64,000 bases of DNA from Ochrobactrum sp. RH2CCR150 (GCA_014138095.1 JACGXE010000003.1:186001-250000), one strand, 5' to 3'; positions 44,370 to 56,107 are shown, numbered from the stretch's first letter. Translations and numbers: made by a program. Notes: a model not told the origin generated them from the letters alone.

Positions 44370-45206
44370 TTATCCACGAATGAAAGCAAGCAGATCAGCG
44401 TTGATCACATCTGCATTGACCGTAAGCATGCCGTGCGAAAAGCCAGGATAGATAATCAATTTGCTGTTTTGCAGCAGCTTGTCCTGCAGAACAGATGCGC
44501 ATTTATAAGGAACGACCTGATCATCGTCGCCTTGCAAGACGAGTGTTGGAACCGTTATCGCCTTCAGATCTTCTGTCTGATCCGTTTCTGAAAACGCTTT
44601 GATCCCCTCATAATGTGCCTTGGCGCTTCCCATCATGCCCTGTCGCCACCAGTTATTGATAACGCCTTGCAATGGCTTCGCGCCCGGACGATTAAATCCA
44701 TAAAAAGGACCAGAGGGCACATCTATGAAAAACTGCGCGCGATTGGCGGCGAGTGCCGAACGAAAACCATCGAATACTTCGATTGGTGTTCCATCAGGGT
44801 TGTTGGCCGTCTTAACCATCAGAGGAGGGACGGAGCTGACCAGAACCGCCTTGGCGACACGACCCTGCGGTTGACCAAATTTTGCTACATAACGCGCGAC
44901 CTGTCCGCCGCCTGTGGAGTGACCAATATGAACGGCGTTGCGAAGATCGAGATGTTCCGCAACGGCTGACGCGTCAGCAGCGTAATGATCCATATCATGA
45001 CCATCGCTGACCTGGCTCGAACGGCCATGTCCCCGCCGGTCGTGCGCGACAACACGAAAGCCTTCCTTGAGGAAGAACAGCATCTGATTGTCCCAGTCGT
45101 CCGCACTGAGCGGCCAGCCGTGATGGAAATGGATGGGCTGTGCGTCCTTCGGACCCCAATCCTTGTAATAGATTTCAGTGCCGTCTTGTGTCTGAACAAA
45201 TGCCAT
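44370..45206 (-). CDS. Alpha/beta hydrolase, non-haem chloroperoxidase-like
   Basis: 278 residues from ATG 45206 (AAGGAGAAAC upstream). GHSTGGGQVARYVAKFG carries the nucleophile Ser; VLQGDDDQVVP the Asp, and YPGFSHGML the His. FHHGWPLSADDWDNQM and VAHDRRGHGRSS are typical of cofactor-free haloperoxidases/perhydrolases, which are esterases in vivo. Monocistronic. Confidence 0.9.
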   Translation of the reverse strand: MAFVQTQDGTEIYYKDWGPKDAQPIHFHHGWPLSADDWDNQMLFFLKEGFRVVAHDRRGHGRSSQVSDGHDMDHYAADASAVAEHLDLRNAVHIGHSTGGGQVARYVAKFGQPQGRVAKAVLVSSVPPLMVKTANNPDGTPIEVFDGFRSALAANRAQFFIDVPSGPFYGFNRPGAKPLQGVINNWWRQGMMGSAKAHYEGIKAFSETDQTEDLKAITVPTLVLQGDDDQVVPYKCASVLQDKLLQNSKLIIYPGFSHGMLTVNADVINADLLAFIRG

Positions 45207-45412
45207 CGCGGTTTCTCCTTGAGAGTACCAATGATTTGGGAGGCTAACCCGCATGGCAAATAGCGCTAGCGCCGGTCGTGACAAGGACCAGTGAGAAAAG
45301 GAACGCACCGTCCGGCCGCACATCTTCCAGAACATGGGCGTGAGGCCTGAATACAGCGCGTTGTCGGGGCGTCCGAACAAAGTCGATCGGTCGTTCCTTT
45401 GTATCGAAATGG

Positions 45413-46129
45413 CTAATGAAGCCCGCCGACGCCGAGGTGCTCTTCGACTGCATGTTGATCGTCGGATAGTTCCTTGGATGTCCCTGACCAGGCAATGCGG
45501 CCGCGCTCCAGAATGATGACGTGATCAGCAAAATCAAGCGCGCTCTGAATGCGTTGCTCGACAAGCAGGATCGTCATGTCGCCCTTCTGCGCCAAGGCTG
45601 AGAATGCAGCCATCAGTTCTTCGCAGATAACCGGTGCGAGGCCTTCGAGCGGTTCATCGAGCAGCAGTACCGTCGGCTTGCCGAGAATACTGCGCGCCGT
45701 TGAAAGCATCTGCTGCTCGCCACCGGAAAGCTGCGAACCGAGATTGCGGCGGCGTTCCTTGAGGCGCGGGAACATCGCATAGGCTTCTTCAAGTGCGTCT
45801 TTCGGGCGCTTCTTCAAGCCGACAAACAGATTTTCTTCCACCGTGAGGGTTGGGAAGACGTCACGGGTCTGCGGCACATAGCCAAGACCGGCAAGCGCGC
45901 GGGCTGCTGACGGCAGCGTCGCGATATTCTGGCCGCCGAGCAGGATTTCGCCGCCATAGCGGCGGGTTTGCCCTGCAATGGTCGCAAAGAGGCTAGTCTT
46001 GCCGACGCCATTGCGCCCCAATATGGCCAGTCTTGAGCCGGGTTCCACCTTGAGCGACACATCTTCGATAACCCGCGTCGGGCCGTAGCCAGAAGACAGG
46101 TTGCGGATTTCAAGCGAGGCTGCACTCAT
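45413..46129 (-). CDS. livF: ABC transporter ATP-binding protein LivF-like
   Basis: 238 residues. Walker A LGRNGVGKTSL, signature LSGGEQQML, Walker B VLLLDEPLEGL. Last gene of the liv-type operon; starts in a four-base overlap with livG. Together with LivG it powers uptake. The ligand may be a branched-chain amino acid or, as in several alphaproteobacterial relatives, an aromatic acid; see the neighbouring pobA. Confidence 0.9.
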   Translation of the reverse strand: MSAASLEIRNLSSGYGPTRVIEDVSLKVEPGSRLAILGRNGVGKTSLFATIAGQTRRYGGEILLGGQNIATLPSAARALAGLGYVPQTRDVFPTLTVEENLFVGLKKRPKDALEEAYAMFPRLKERRRNLGSQLSGGEQQMLSTARSILGKPTVLLLDEPLEGLAPVICEELMAAFSALAQKGDMTILLVEQRIQSALDFADHVIILERGRIAWSGTSKELSDDQHAVEEHLGVGGLH

Positions 46130-46875
46130 TGCGCATAGCTCCCCAGATAGGCTTCGCGAACGCGGGTATCCTGCACGACATCCTGCGGCAGTCCGTCGAA
46201 AATCACGGTTCCTGCGGCCAGAACGACCACGCGTTTGGCAAAGCGGAAAACCAGATCCATATCATGCTCGATCATGAGAACGGCTAGATCGGCGGGCAGG
46301 CGGTCGAGCGCTTCTTCGATGCGGCCTGTATCGCTTTGCGGCACGCCAGCAGCAGGTTCGTCCAGCAGGAGCACCTTCGGGCGCAGCGCCAATGCCAGTG
46401 CGATTTCCAGCAATCGTTGCTGGCCATAAGCAATCTGGCTGACACGCAGCTGGCTGAGCGGTAACAGGCCGAGTGTGTCGAGAATATCGCGCACCTCATC
46501 CATCACACCCGGCATTTTATGATAGTCACCGAGAATGCGGCCCGTCTTGCCCTCACGTTGCAGAATCGCAAGAGCGACATGCTCCTCTGGCGTCATGTCG
46601 AAGAAGAGGCGCGTGACCTGAAACGAACGCACCAGACCGCGCCGCACGCGCTGCATGGCGTTGAGCTTCGAGACATTCTCGCCACCGAGCGTCACTGTGC
46701 CGGAGGTGGCCGGAAGGTTACCTGTCACGAGATTGACGAAGGTAGTCTTGCCTGCGCCGTTCGGTCCGATGAGGGCGACGCGGTCGCCCTTGGCCATGCT
46801 GAGCGAAACGTCGTTAGTGACCGCCAGACCGCCGAAATTCTTTCGCAGTTTTGAAACTTCAAACACGGTGCTCAT
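46126..46875 (-). CDS. livG: ABC transporter ATP-binding protein LivG-like
   Basis: 249 residues. Walker A IGPNGAGKTTFVN, Walker B VLLLDEPAAGVP. The signature region reads QIAYGQQRLLEIAL rather than LSGGQ, which is usual for LivG-type subunits. Four-base overlaps with livM and livF. Confidence 0.9.
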   Translation of the reverse strand: MSTVFEVSKLRKNFGGLAVTNDVSLSMAKGDRVALIGPNGAGKTTFVNLVTGNLPATSGTVTLGGENVSKLNAMQRVRRGLVRSFQVTRLFFDMTPEEHVALAILQREGKTGRILGDYHKMPGVMDEVRDILDTLGLLPLSQLRVSQIAYGQQRLLEIALALALRPKVLLLDEPAAGVPQSDTGRIEEALDRLPADLAVLMIEHDMDLVFRFAKRVVVLAAGTVIFDGLPQDVVQDTRVREAYLGSYAQ

Positions 46876-47861
46876 GCGTTGCGCGCCTTCCGCTTCTCGA
46901 AATAATGGACAGCGGTGCCGTAGAGGCCGCGCGGGGCGAACAGCACCACGAGGATCAGCAATGCGCCAACCATGGTAAGCCAGTGGAACGGATTGGCCGC
47001 AGAGACCAGATCTTCAAACCACATGAAGACGACAGTGCCGATCAGCCCGCCGAACAATGTGCCTGTACCGCCCAGAACCAGCATGACCAGCGCTTCCGCC
47101 GACATGGTGAAGCTGAGGCTATCCAGTCCCACAACCTGCGTGGAAATGGCGTTCAACGCGCCGCCGATGCCGGCAATAGCGCCGGAAATGACATACATGC
47201 GAAGCTGTGCGGAATGAACCGATGCGCCCATGGCATGGATGCGGATCGGATCTTCCTTCACGCCGCGGCACAGCATACCGAAAGGGGAACGCACGACATA
47301 ACGCAGGAAAATGAAGGAGACGAGCAGCAGGATAACGCCATAAATATAGACGGTGTGCCCATAGAGATCGAATTCGAAGGTGCCGAAAATCGGATCGGGC
47401 GAAATGCCGCTCAAGCCGTCGCTGCCGCCTGTCCACTCAGACGCCTTGTTGGCGGCTTCATGGAAAAGATGCACTACGGCAATCGACAGAACGAGCTGCG
47501 CCAATCCATGTGCGCGCAAAATGACGACACCGGAAACAAGCCCCGTGACAGCGCCGGCGGCAAGGCCGACCAGCGTCATGAGGAGCGGATCGGTCACGCC
47601 GAAATGCGCTGCGGCTATACCTGCACCATAAGCGCCCGCGCCGAACAATGCGGCATGGCCAAGCGTTGCGATGCCGCAATAGCCGGTGACGAGATCGAGC
47701 GAGAGCACGAGAAGGGCGATGGCGATGATGCGGGTCAGCAGCGCCAGATTATCGGGAAACAGGAACCAGCCAATGATGCTGGCCACGATGATGGCGATGA
47801 CGCCGATCAGGCCTGCATAGGATTTGCGGCTTTGGGGGAGAGTTTGCGACATGTCGGTCAT
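46872..47861 (-). CDS. livM: ABC transporter permease LivM-like
   Basis: 329 residues with about nine transmembrane helices. GYCGIATLGHAALFGAGAYGAGIAA and GGTGTLFGGLIGTVVF are LivM signatures. Overlaps livH and livG by four bases each. Confidence 0.92.
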   Translation of the reverse strand: MTDMSQTLPQSRKSYAGLIGVIAIIVASIIGWFLFPDNLALLTRIIAIALLVLSLDLVTGYCGIATLGHAALFGAGAYGAGIAAAHFGVTDPLLMTLVGLAAGAVTGLVSGVVILRAHGLAQLVLSIAVVHLFHEAANKASEWTGGSDGLSGISPDPIFGTFEFDLYGHTVYIYGVILLLVSFIFLRYVVRSPFGMLCRGVKEDPIRIHAMGASVHSAQLRMYVISGAIAGIGGALNAISTQVVGLDSLSFTMSAEALVMLVLGGTGTLFGGLIGTVVFMWFEDLVSAANPFHWLTMVGALLILVVLFAPRGLYGTAVHYFEKRKARNA

Positions 47862-48727
47862 TTCTTGGCCAACCTTCCGGCAAGGCCGCGTGGAAACAGG
47901 GTAACGATCACGATCACCGCTAGATAGAAGAAGAATTCGCCATATTCAGGCGCAAGATAGCGTCCCGTTGTGTCGATGGCTCCAAGCAGGAGACAGGCGA
48001 TGAGGGCGCCAGGAATGGAACCAGCGCCGCCGACAGATACGACCACGAGGAACGTCACCATATAGCGCAGCGCGTAATAGGGCTCGACTGGCAGCAGTTC
48101 TGCGCCGACGACACCGCCAAATGCAGCGAGACCGATAGCGAGTGCAAAGCTGACTGCGTAGACGATTTCGGTTCGAACGCCGAGAGCTGCGGCCATATTG
48201 GCGTTATCGACGGCGGCGCGCAGTTTCACGCCGAAGGCGGTGCGCTCGACGATATACCAGAGGCCGATTGCAACGGCGAGACCGCAGCCAATGGCGAAAA
48301 CGCGGTGCTTGGCGATAGAGCGGAAGCCGAGATCAATCGAGCCACGCAGCATTTCCGGCAGCGGAATGGTCTTCAGCGTCGGGCCGAAAATATAGTTGGT
48401 CAGGCCGATGATGCAGAATGTGATGCCGATGGTCATCAGAACCTGCGTCAGCTCCGGCGCGCCATAAATACGACGATAGAGCAGCCTTTCCACCGGAACC
48501 GCGATGATCATCGTGCCGATAACGGCGATGATGATAGCGAAACCGTAATTGAGGCCAAGCTGGTGCGCGGCATAAGAGGCGAAATAGCCGCCGATCATCG
48601 CAAAGGCGCCATGCGCCAGATTGACAACGCGCATCAGACCCATGGTGACAGAAAGGCCGATAGAGATGACGAAGAGCACCATGCCATAGGCAAGGGCATC
48701 GATGGCAATGCTGAGCACAGTCTGCAT
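47858..48727 (-). CDS. livH: ABC transporter permease LivH-like
   Basis: 289 residues with about eight transmembrane helices; GLMRVVNLAHGAFAMIGGYF and VVSVGGAGSIPGALIA are typical of LivH. Second gene of the operon, separated from the binding-protein gene by 127 bases with two strong hairpins. Confidence 0.92.
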   Translation of the reverse strand: MQTVLSIAIDALAYGMVLFVISIGLSVTMGLMRVVNLAHGAFAMIGGYFASYAAHQLGLNYGFAIIIAVIGTMIIAVPVERLLYRRIYGAPELTQVLMTIGITFCIIGLTNYIFGPTLKTIPLPEMLRGSIDLGFRSIAKHRVFAIGCGLAVAIGLWYIVERTAFGVKLRAAVDNANMAAALGVRTEIVYAVSFALAIGLAAFGGVVGAELLPVEPYYALRYMVTFLVVVSVGGAGSIPGALIACLLLGAIDTTGRYLAPEYGEFFFYLAVIVIVTLFPRGLAGRLAKK

Positions 48728-48775
48728 TGAGTAATCCTGTTAGATTGATTCTCTGGCCGGAGGCTGAGAAAAAGT

Positions 48776-48830
48776 CGCTCCCGGAAAGATCCGGGAGCGT
48801 AAGCGCCCCATATTCCATGGAATGTGGGGC
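48776..48830 (-). terminator. Two tandem hairpins between the binding-protein and permease genes
   Basis: CGCTCCCGGA/TCCGGGAGCG (48776-48799, 10 bp, four-base loop) and GCCCCATATTCC/GGAATGTGGGGC (about 48805-48830, 12 bp with one G-U). No T-run follows on the minus strand. Such structures commonly attenuate read-through and stabilise the upstream message, giving more binding protein than permease. Confidence 0.6.
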
Positions 48831-48854
48831 GGGCTGAACCGTGAAGCAGGTGAA

Positions 48855-50027
48855 TTACTTGGCCTTTAGGCCCGGATCACCCTGCTTTTCGAAGGTCTGG
48901 ATTTCCTTGTTGTAGTAGCTGCCGTCTTCCGCCTTGGCGACTTCACGCAGATAGATATTCTGCGTCAGGTGACGGCTTTCCGGATCGATGGAAACCGGGC
49001 CGCGCGGGCTGACCCATTCCATGCCTTTGACGGCTTCCACTGCCTTTTCCGCATCCTTCTTGCCGCCGGTCGCTTCGATCATCTTGTAGATGACGTGCAT
49101 GCCATCATAGGCGCCGACAGATGGGAAGGACAGTTCGGCAGGATTGCCGATTGCCTTTTGGGCTTCTTCGACGAACTTCTTGTTTTCAGGAGAGTCGTGC
49201 GAAATCGCATAGTGGAAGGTGGTCAATACGCCCAGCGCCGTTTCGCCGAGAGCGGGAAGGTCGGATTCCTGCGTCAGGTCGCCCGGCGCAAAAAGCTGTA
49301 CGCCGCCATTTTTCAAGCCGTTATCGACATAGGCTTTCATGAAGCCGAGCGTGGTGGGACCAGACGGTAGAAAGGCGAAAACGCCCTGCGCACCGGAATC
49401 CTTGATGCGCTGCATGATCGGACTGAAATCATTGGTGGCAAGCGGCATGCGAATGGCTTCGACCACTTCGCCGCCAGCGTCAGTGAATGCGGCCTTGAAT
49501 GCATTTTCAGCATCAACGCCCGGGCCGTAATCGCTCACCACGGTGATGACCTTCTTCACACCCTTGTCGATTGCCACCTTGGCAATAGGCGTGGAGGTCT
49601 GCCAGGTCGTGAACGACGTGCGAACCACATAAGGGCTCTTGGTCACGATTGCAGACGTGGCTGCATTCATCACCACCATCGGCACATTACCCTGCTTCAG
49701 GATGGGCGTGACAGCCATCGCGTCGGGCGTGAAATAGAAGCCTGCCAGATACTGCACGCCTTCCTTGACGACGAGTTCCTGCGCTAGCGCCTTCGACTGG
49801 GCCGGATCGGCCTGCGGGACGTCGCGGTAGACGACTTCCACCGTATCATCGCCGATCTTGTTACCGTGCTCTGCCATATAGGCATCGATACCGGCCTTGA
49901 AATTTTTGCCCTGAATGGCGAATGGTCCCGAAAACGGGCCGATAACGCCAACCTTAACCACATCGGCATAAGCCGCCGATGCGGTGAGCGACAAAACCGC
50001 CAATGCGGTGAGTGCTAATTTCTTCAT
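48855..50027 (-). CDS. Periplasmic substrate-binding protein, branched-chain amino acid type
   Basis: 390 residues from ATG 50027 (GGGAGGAGAA upstream). Signal peptide MKKLALTALAVLSLTASAAYA. Peripla_BP_6 fold: VVKVGVIGPFSGPFAIQGKN and GVQYLAGFYFTPDAMAVTPIL. First gene of the operon. The ligand cannot be read from sequence; relatives bind amino acids, urea or aromatic acids. Confidence 0.9.
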   Translation of the reverse strand: MKKLALTALAVLSLTASAAYADVVKVGVIGPFSGPFAIQGKNFKAGIDAYMAEHGNKIGDDTVEVVYRDVPQADPAQSKALAQELVVKEGVQYLAGFYFTPDAMAVTPILKQGNVPMVVMNAATSAIVTKSPYVVRTSFTTWQTSTPIAKVAIDKGVKKVITVVSDYGPGVDAENAFKAAFTDAGGEVVEAIRMPLATNDFSPIMQRIKDSGAQGVFAFLPSGPTTLGFMKAYVDNGLKNGGVQLFAPGDLTQESDLPALGETALGVLTTFHYAISHDSPENKKFVEEAQKAIGNPAELSFPSVGAYDGMHVIYKMIEATGGKKDAEKAVEAVKGMEWVSPRGPVSIDPESRHLTQNIYLREVAKAEDGSYYNKEIQTFEKQGDPGLKAK

Positions 50028-50426
50028 ATTCTCCTCCCAGTTGCCCACCATTCCCGCGCCTGACCGTCGCAGCGCCACAGGGAATGACCTTTCTCCAGAG
50101 CGCGTTCCGATCTGATGATATCAGCTCGGTGCGTCTCAGCTTTCGCTCTAACGCGCATCTTTTCCGAAAACCGTTTTACGCCTTTCGGGATGCGCAATAG
50201 AATGTCGATCTGATTGTTTATGTAAAATGATATTGTTGGTCGAAATCATAACTGATTGGTTATGGGAATGTCCAAATAAGAAATGAATCAACGCCGTTGC
50301 GCACAGACTTTCTTGGGAGGATTTAAGTCGGATATATCCTCACGTTCAAGCCTGATGCGCATTGATAAGCACGATGGCGCGTCAATTAAGAACAAAATAG
50401 CGCGCCGGATATTAGGTTGCTTATAT
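50028..50426. other. Gene-free region between the liv-type operon and pobA
   Basis: No coding sequence is supported. A+T-rich segments near 50,210-50,290 probably hold the liv promoter. No terminator hairpin for pobA was recognised. Confidence 0.4.
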
Positions 50427-52621
<2,195 letters not shown>

Positions 52622-52666
52622 CTTGGACTTTTGAGACAGCTCTCGGTGTTGAGACCTTCGCAGCCT

Positions 52667-53602
52667 TCATATGCCCATCCGTTCGCGGAGCTGCTTTCTG
52701 TAGGACCGCGATACCGGCCATGAACTGTCAATCGACCGCATTTTGACCTGCCATTTATCGATCTTTCTGCGGTCCACGTCGATGACGTGCAGTGTATTCA
52801 CGAAAGCCGTTCGGTGGATCTGAAGGAAAATCTTGGATGGCAACAGGGTCGACCACATGCCGAGCGAACGCGAATCGAGCAGCATAGACCCGTCTTCCAG
52901 CCAGATTTCGCTGTAGTTTCCAGCAGAGCGAACGCCGACGATGATGTCGGGCTGGACGCCGCGCACCACACCGCGATTGCTGAGATAAACCAAAGGTGTG
53001 GAGCTTACGGGCACGGTTGTCGGCTCAGCGCGTCGGCCTGTGCCATATTTCGCTTGTCCGATGAGATCAGCGCATTGGAACAGCGCGCTCACTTCGCTGG
53101 TCGACCAGATCTTGCTGGCGGCTGTCGTATCAAAGCCGATGATACCGCGCAGCCTGTCGTCATGAAACATCGGCACGCTGAGGACGCTTTTATTGCTCTG
53201 CCGTAGAAACTCCACCTGAATGGCCCGCGCGGTTCGGGGCAGGTCGGTGACGTCATGTACGGCGACTGCTTGACCCTTGACCATATATTTGTGCAGCCAG
53301 GCGATTAGGGTCGTCGGTGCTTCCTGAAGTTCCGAAACATAGGCTCTGGTCTGGCCGCGACACCACTCATGTGTGTTGCGGAAGCGAAGCAGGTCTGGGC
53401 GATATTCGATCAGCCAGGCCCGATCCGCGTGCGAAGCGTTGCCCATCATCGCGAGCTGGTCAGAAATAGCTTCATTGAGCGGATATTTGAGCAGGCCCAT
53501 GCCGCATCGATAGGCCCAATCCAGCGATACGCTGTTTGCAATATCCGCCTTTGTGTGAATTCGGTAAGAGCCTGCACCGTCAGGCACGTCGGTTTTGAGC
53601 AT
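52667..53602 (-). CDS. GAF-LytTR transcriptional regulator
   Basis: 311 residues from ATG 53602; a TTG at 53644 lacks a ribosome site. The first about 170 residues look like a GAF sensor domain (ADRAWLIEYRPDLLRFRNTHEW, SVPMFHDDRLRGIIGFDT). The last about 105 are a LytTR DNA-binding domain (VRSAGNYSEIWLEDGSMLLDSRSL, FLQIHRTAFVNTLHVIDVDR). No receiver domain and no histidine kinase nearby, so it senses a small molecule directly. Its target is unknown; the divergent gap contains no other gene. Confidence 0.82.
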   Translation of the reverse strand: MLKTDVPDGAGSYRIHTKADIANSVSLDWAYRCGMGLLKYPLNEAISDQLAMMGNASHADRAWLIEYRPDLLRFRNTHEWCRGQTRAYVSELQEAPTTLIAWLHKYMVKGQAVAVHDVTDLPRTARAIQVEFLRQSNKSVLSVPMFHDDRLRGIIGFDTTAASKIWSTSEVSALFQCADLIGQAKYGTGRRAEPTTVPVSSTPLVYLSNRGVVRGVQPDIIVGVRSAGNYSEIWLEDGSMLLDSRSLGMWSTLLPSKIFLQIHRTAFVNTLHVIDVDRRKIDKWQVKMRSIDSSWPVSRSYRKQLRERMGI

Positions 53603-53827
53603 GGCCTGTCCCCCGCCCAACCCGAAACCGTGTGAGATGCTCAAGGGAGCTGCGTTATACTTTGATATGCCCCGGCATCATATTCACCGCCGAAAGGGAA
53701 TGAGCCTACTGCTTATGAATTAGCAAATGCAGTTTTGCTCCAACGAAGGTGGTAGTCAAATTTGATTTTTGAAATCAGGCACTACGCTGCCATTTATTAT
53801 GAAATCCGGCAGCCTATTGGAGCGTGA

Positions 53828-53865
53828 GACGCAGATCAAAGGTCTTTGAGGCTTTGATCTGCGTC
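53828..53865. terminator. Strong hairpin after the aldehyde dehydrogenase gene
   Basis: GACGCAGATCAAAG and CTTTGATCTGCGTC pair perfectly over 14 bp around a ten-base loop, twelve bases beyond the minus-strand stop at 53877. T-rich sequence follows on the plus strand only. Confidence 0.7.
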
Positions 53866-53876
53866 TTATCTTTTAT

Positions 53877-55391
53877 TTAGACGAGGTCAGCGGGCAGCAC
53901 ATCCGCCGGGATGTTCTGATAGCTGACAGGGCGCAGGAAGCGGCGGATGGACATGGTTCCGACGCTGGTCGCGCCGAAATTCGTGCTGGCCGGGTAGGGG
54001 CCGCCGTGAACCATCGAATCGACAACTTCCACGCCGGTCGGGAAACCATTGGCCAAAACGCGTCCGGCCTTGCGCTCCAGAACTGGCAGAAGCTTGCGGG
54101 CGTCTGCGGCATCGTCCTTGTCCATATGCAAGGTCGCCGTCAGCTGGCCTTCAAAGCCCTTGGCCAGATGCACCATGTCATCGACCGACTTGACGCGAAC
54201 GACAACGCCGAGCGGACCGAATACTTCCTCACCAATGGTGTGGTCGCCGAGGAAAGCTTCACCAGTCGTCTCATACAGATTGGGCGACGCTTCGCGGCCC
54301 TTGCTTTCGGTGGTCAGCACCGGCTTGACGGAATTGCGGCTGTCGAAATGCGCCTTGCCGTCCTGATAGGCCTTGGCAATGCCATCGGTCAGCATGACCT
54401 GCGGCGCAACCTTTTCCAGAGCGCTGCGGGTTGACTGCACAAAGCTGTCGGCTTCCGAACCGTCGATAACCACGGCAATGCCCGGATTGGTGCAGAACTG
54501 ACCGGCACCCATCGTCAATGATCCAGCCCAGCCTTCGCCGAGCGACGAGGCGCGTGCCTTCATGGCTTCGGGCAGCAGGAACATCGGATTGACCGAGCCA
54601 AGCTCGCCGAAGAAAGGAATCGGTTCCGGGCGCTGTGCGCACAGGTTGAAAAGGGCGCGGCCACCGCCAAGCGAACCGGTAAAGCCGACTGCCTTGATGA
54701 GCGGATGCGTGACGAGTGCTTCGCCGACCTTGCGGTCACCGCCCTGAATGAGACTGAACACGCCCTTCGGCATGCCGGTCTTGGCAATGGCGGCCTGAAT
54801 GGCGTCAGCGACGATTTCGCCGGTGCCGGGATGGGCGGAGTGGCCCTTCACAACCACCGGGCAGCCTGCGGCTAGGGCGGCTGCGGTGTCGCCACCAGCG
54901 GTCGAGAAAGCGAGCGGAAAGTTGGAAGCCCCGAAAACGGCAACCGGACCGATAGGACGCTGCATCAGGCGGATTTCCGGACGTGCAGCGGGCTTGCGGT
55001 CGGGCAGGGCCTCATCGACGCGACGGTCGAGATAATCGGCCTTGCGAATATGGTTGGCAAAAAGACGCAGCTGGCCGGTGGTGCGTCCGCGCTCGCCTTC
55101 AAGGCGGCCAGTCGGAAGGCCGGTTTCCTGCGTGCCGATTTCTGTGATGGCAGCAGCGCGGGCTTCGATTTCGTCGGCAATGGCTTCAAGGAAGAGAGCG
55201 CGTTCTTCACGGCTTGTATAACCATAGGTCCAGAAAGCGTCTTCCGCTGCCTCGCAGGCGCGCGCAACCAGAGCGGGCGTACCAACCGCGAATTCATGCG
55301 ATGGGCCTGTCGCCGGTGTTGAAGCGAACGTCGTCTCCCCCGCAACCCACTCGCCAGCTATCAGGTGTTGTCCATGGGGTGTCCAGCTCAT
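53877..55391 (-). CDS. Alpha-ketoglutarate semialdehyde dehydrogenase (NADP-dependent aldehyde dehydrogenase)
   Basis: 504 residues. GPVAVFGASNFPLAFSTAGG, FTGSLGGGRALFNLCAQ, PFFGELGSVNPMFLLPEA (general-base Glu) and MGAGQFCTNPGIAVV (catalytic Cys). Closest in style to the 2,5-dioxopentanoate dehydrogenases of pentose, glucarate and hydroxyproline degradation. No pathway partners lie beside it. Oxidises 2,5-dioxopentanoate to 2-oxoglutarate. Confidence 0.88.
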   Translation of the reverse strand: MSWTPHGQHLIAGEWVAGETTFASTPATGPSHEFAVGTPALVARACEAAEDAFWTYGYTSREERALFLEAIADEIEARAAAITEIGTQETGLPTGRLEGERGRTTGQLRLFANHIRKADYLDRRVDEALPDRKPAARPEIRLMQRPIGPVAVFGASNFPLAFSTAGGDTAAALAAGCPVVVKGHSAHPGTGEIVADAIQAAIAKTGMPKGVFSLIQGGDRKVGEALVTHPLIKAVGFTGSLGGGRALFNLCAQRPEPIPFFGELGSVNPMFLLPEAMKARASSLGEGWAGSLTMGAGQFCTNPGIAVVIDGSEADSFVQSTRSALEKVAPQVMLTDGIAKAYQDGKAHFDSRNSVKPVLTTESKGREASPNLYETTGEAFLGDHTIGEEVFGPLGVVVRVKSVDDMVHLAKGFEGQLTATLHMDKDDAADARKLLPVLERKAGRVLANGFPTGVEVVDSMVHGGPYPASTNFGATSVGTMSIRRFLRPVSYQNIPADVLPADLV

Positions 55392-55828
55392 CTCAATTCC
55401 TTTCCGCTTGCTATTGTAGCAAGTCAGCCTATCGCGATGCGATCTTCATATTATCCTGATCCGTTTTTCTGCACGCACGAGCGGCTAAAAGGATCAGTGC
55501 AGCATGGATACATGGAATGGAGGGAATTGTCGCCTGAGTCCGTGCTTTTACTGGGATTTTGAATCGCAAGATACGGTGAACAGGCAAACAGGCCGATGCA
55601 CCAGGTGATTCACTGGGCCCGACTGCCTATTCTCTGTTGCTGGAAGGACGATGTGGATAACAGGATGTCTTTGAAAAGGCCGGGAAAACCGGCGTTTTGA
55701 AAGAAAGGCGAAAATTCTTTTGCTTTCTTTCGAGCACTTGCTTGACACTTGTTCGCGAACCCCTTAAACGACCGCTCACACCGACGGAAACGCCGGTGGT
55801 GACTGAAGCCTACGGGCTGAAAAAATGC
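55392..55828. other. Gene-free region upstream of the first tRNA-Asp
   Basis: No supported coding sequence. The right part (from 55741) belongs to the duplicated tRNA-Asp unit and includes its promoter. The rest shows no repeats or motifs that I recognise. Confidence 0.4.
55742..55770 (+). promoter_or_regulatory. Promoter of tRNA-Asp copy 1
   Basis: TTGACA, 17 bases, TAAACG. A consensus -35 hexamer with optimal spacing, repeated identically before copy 2 (56109-56137). Confidence 0.65.
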
Positions 55829-55905
55829 GCGGGTGTAGCTCAGTTGGTTAGAGTGCCGGCCTGTCACGCCGGAGGTCGCGGGTTCGAGCCCCGTCACTCG
55901 CGCCA
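55829..55905 (+). tRNA. tRNA-Asp (GTC), copy 1
   Basis: 77 bases. Acceptor GCGGGTG/CACTCGC with one G-U pair, encoded GCCA end, anticodon stem CCGGC/GCCGG with loop CTGTCAC (anticodon GTC), T-loop TTCGAGC. Followed by a hairpin whose left arm includes the CCA end. Confidence 0.96.
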
Positions 55906-55951
55906 CTTTCCTTCAACACAATCAAATGTACTGTTGAACTGAAAGTGGCGC
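55901..55951 (+). terminator. Hairpin overlapping the 3' end of tRNA-Asp copy 1
   Basis: GCGCCACTTTC, starting in the last bases of the tRNA, pairs with GAAAGTGGCGC some 30 bases on; TTCAAC/GTTGAA extends the helix. It could terminate transcription and mask the CCA end until processing. The same structure follows copy 2 (about 56269-56319). Confidence 0.6.
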
Positions 55952-56107
55952 TCCACGCCTCTCCATTTATTTCCCTTTTCGTACTTCATATCGTGCAAGC
56001 ATTTGCGTGCTGTCGCGCCATGGGCCTGTTCTCGCGACCTGTTCCATGGTGTTTTGCACAGCTTGTGTATGAATTACAGAATATCGCAATTCTTCTCCAA
56101 ACATGCG

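Larger units (their letters stand above)
55741..55958 (+). repeat. Tandem-duplicated tRNA-Asp unit, copy 1
   Basis: About 218 bases, from CTTGACACTTG to CTCCACGCC, recurring 367 bases downstream with only a few differences. It includes promoter, tRNA and 3' hairpin, so the duplication copied a whole transcription unit. Confidence 0.9.

Noticed and set aside
46851-47927. A 358-codon plus-strand frame opposite livM
   Set aside because: Shadow of the permease gene; sequence is rich in Asp/Gly/His with no fold signature.
55610-55942. Frames across the tRNA-Asp genes resembling annotated 'hypothetical proteins'
   Set aside because: They are translations of tRNA sequence (for example GLEPATSGVTGRHSN-type peptides), a common annotation artefact.
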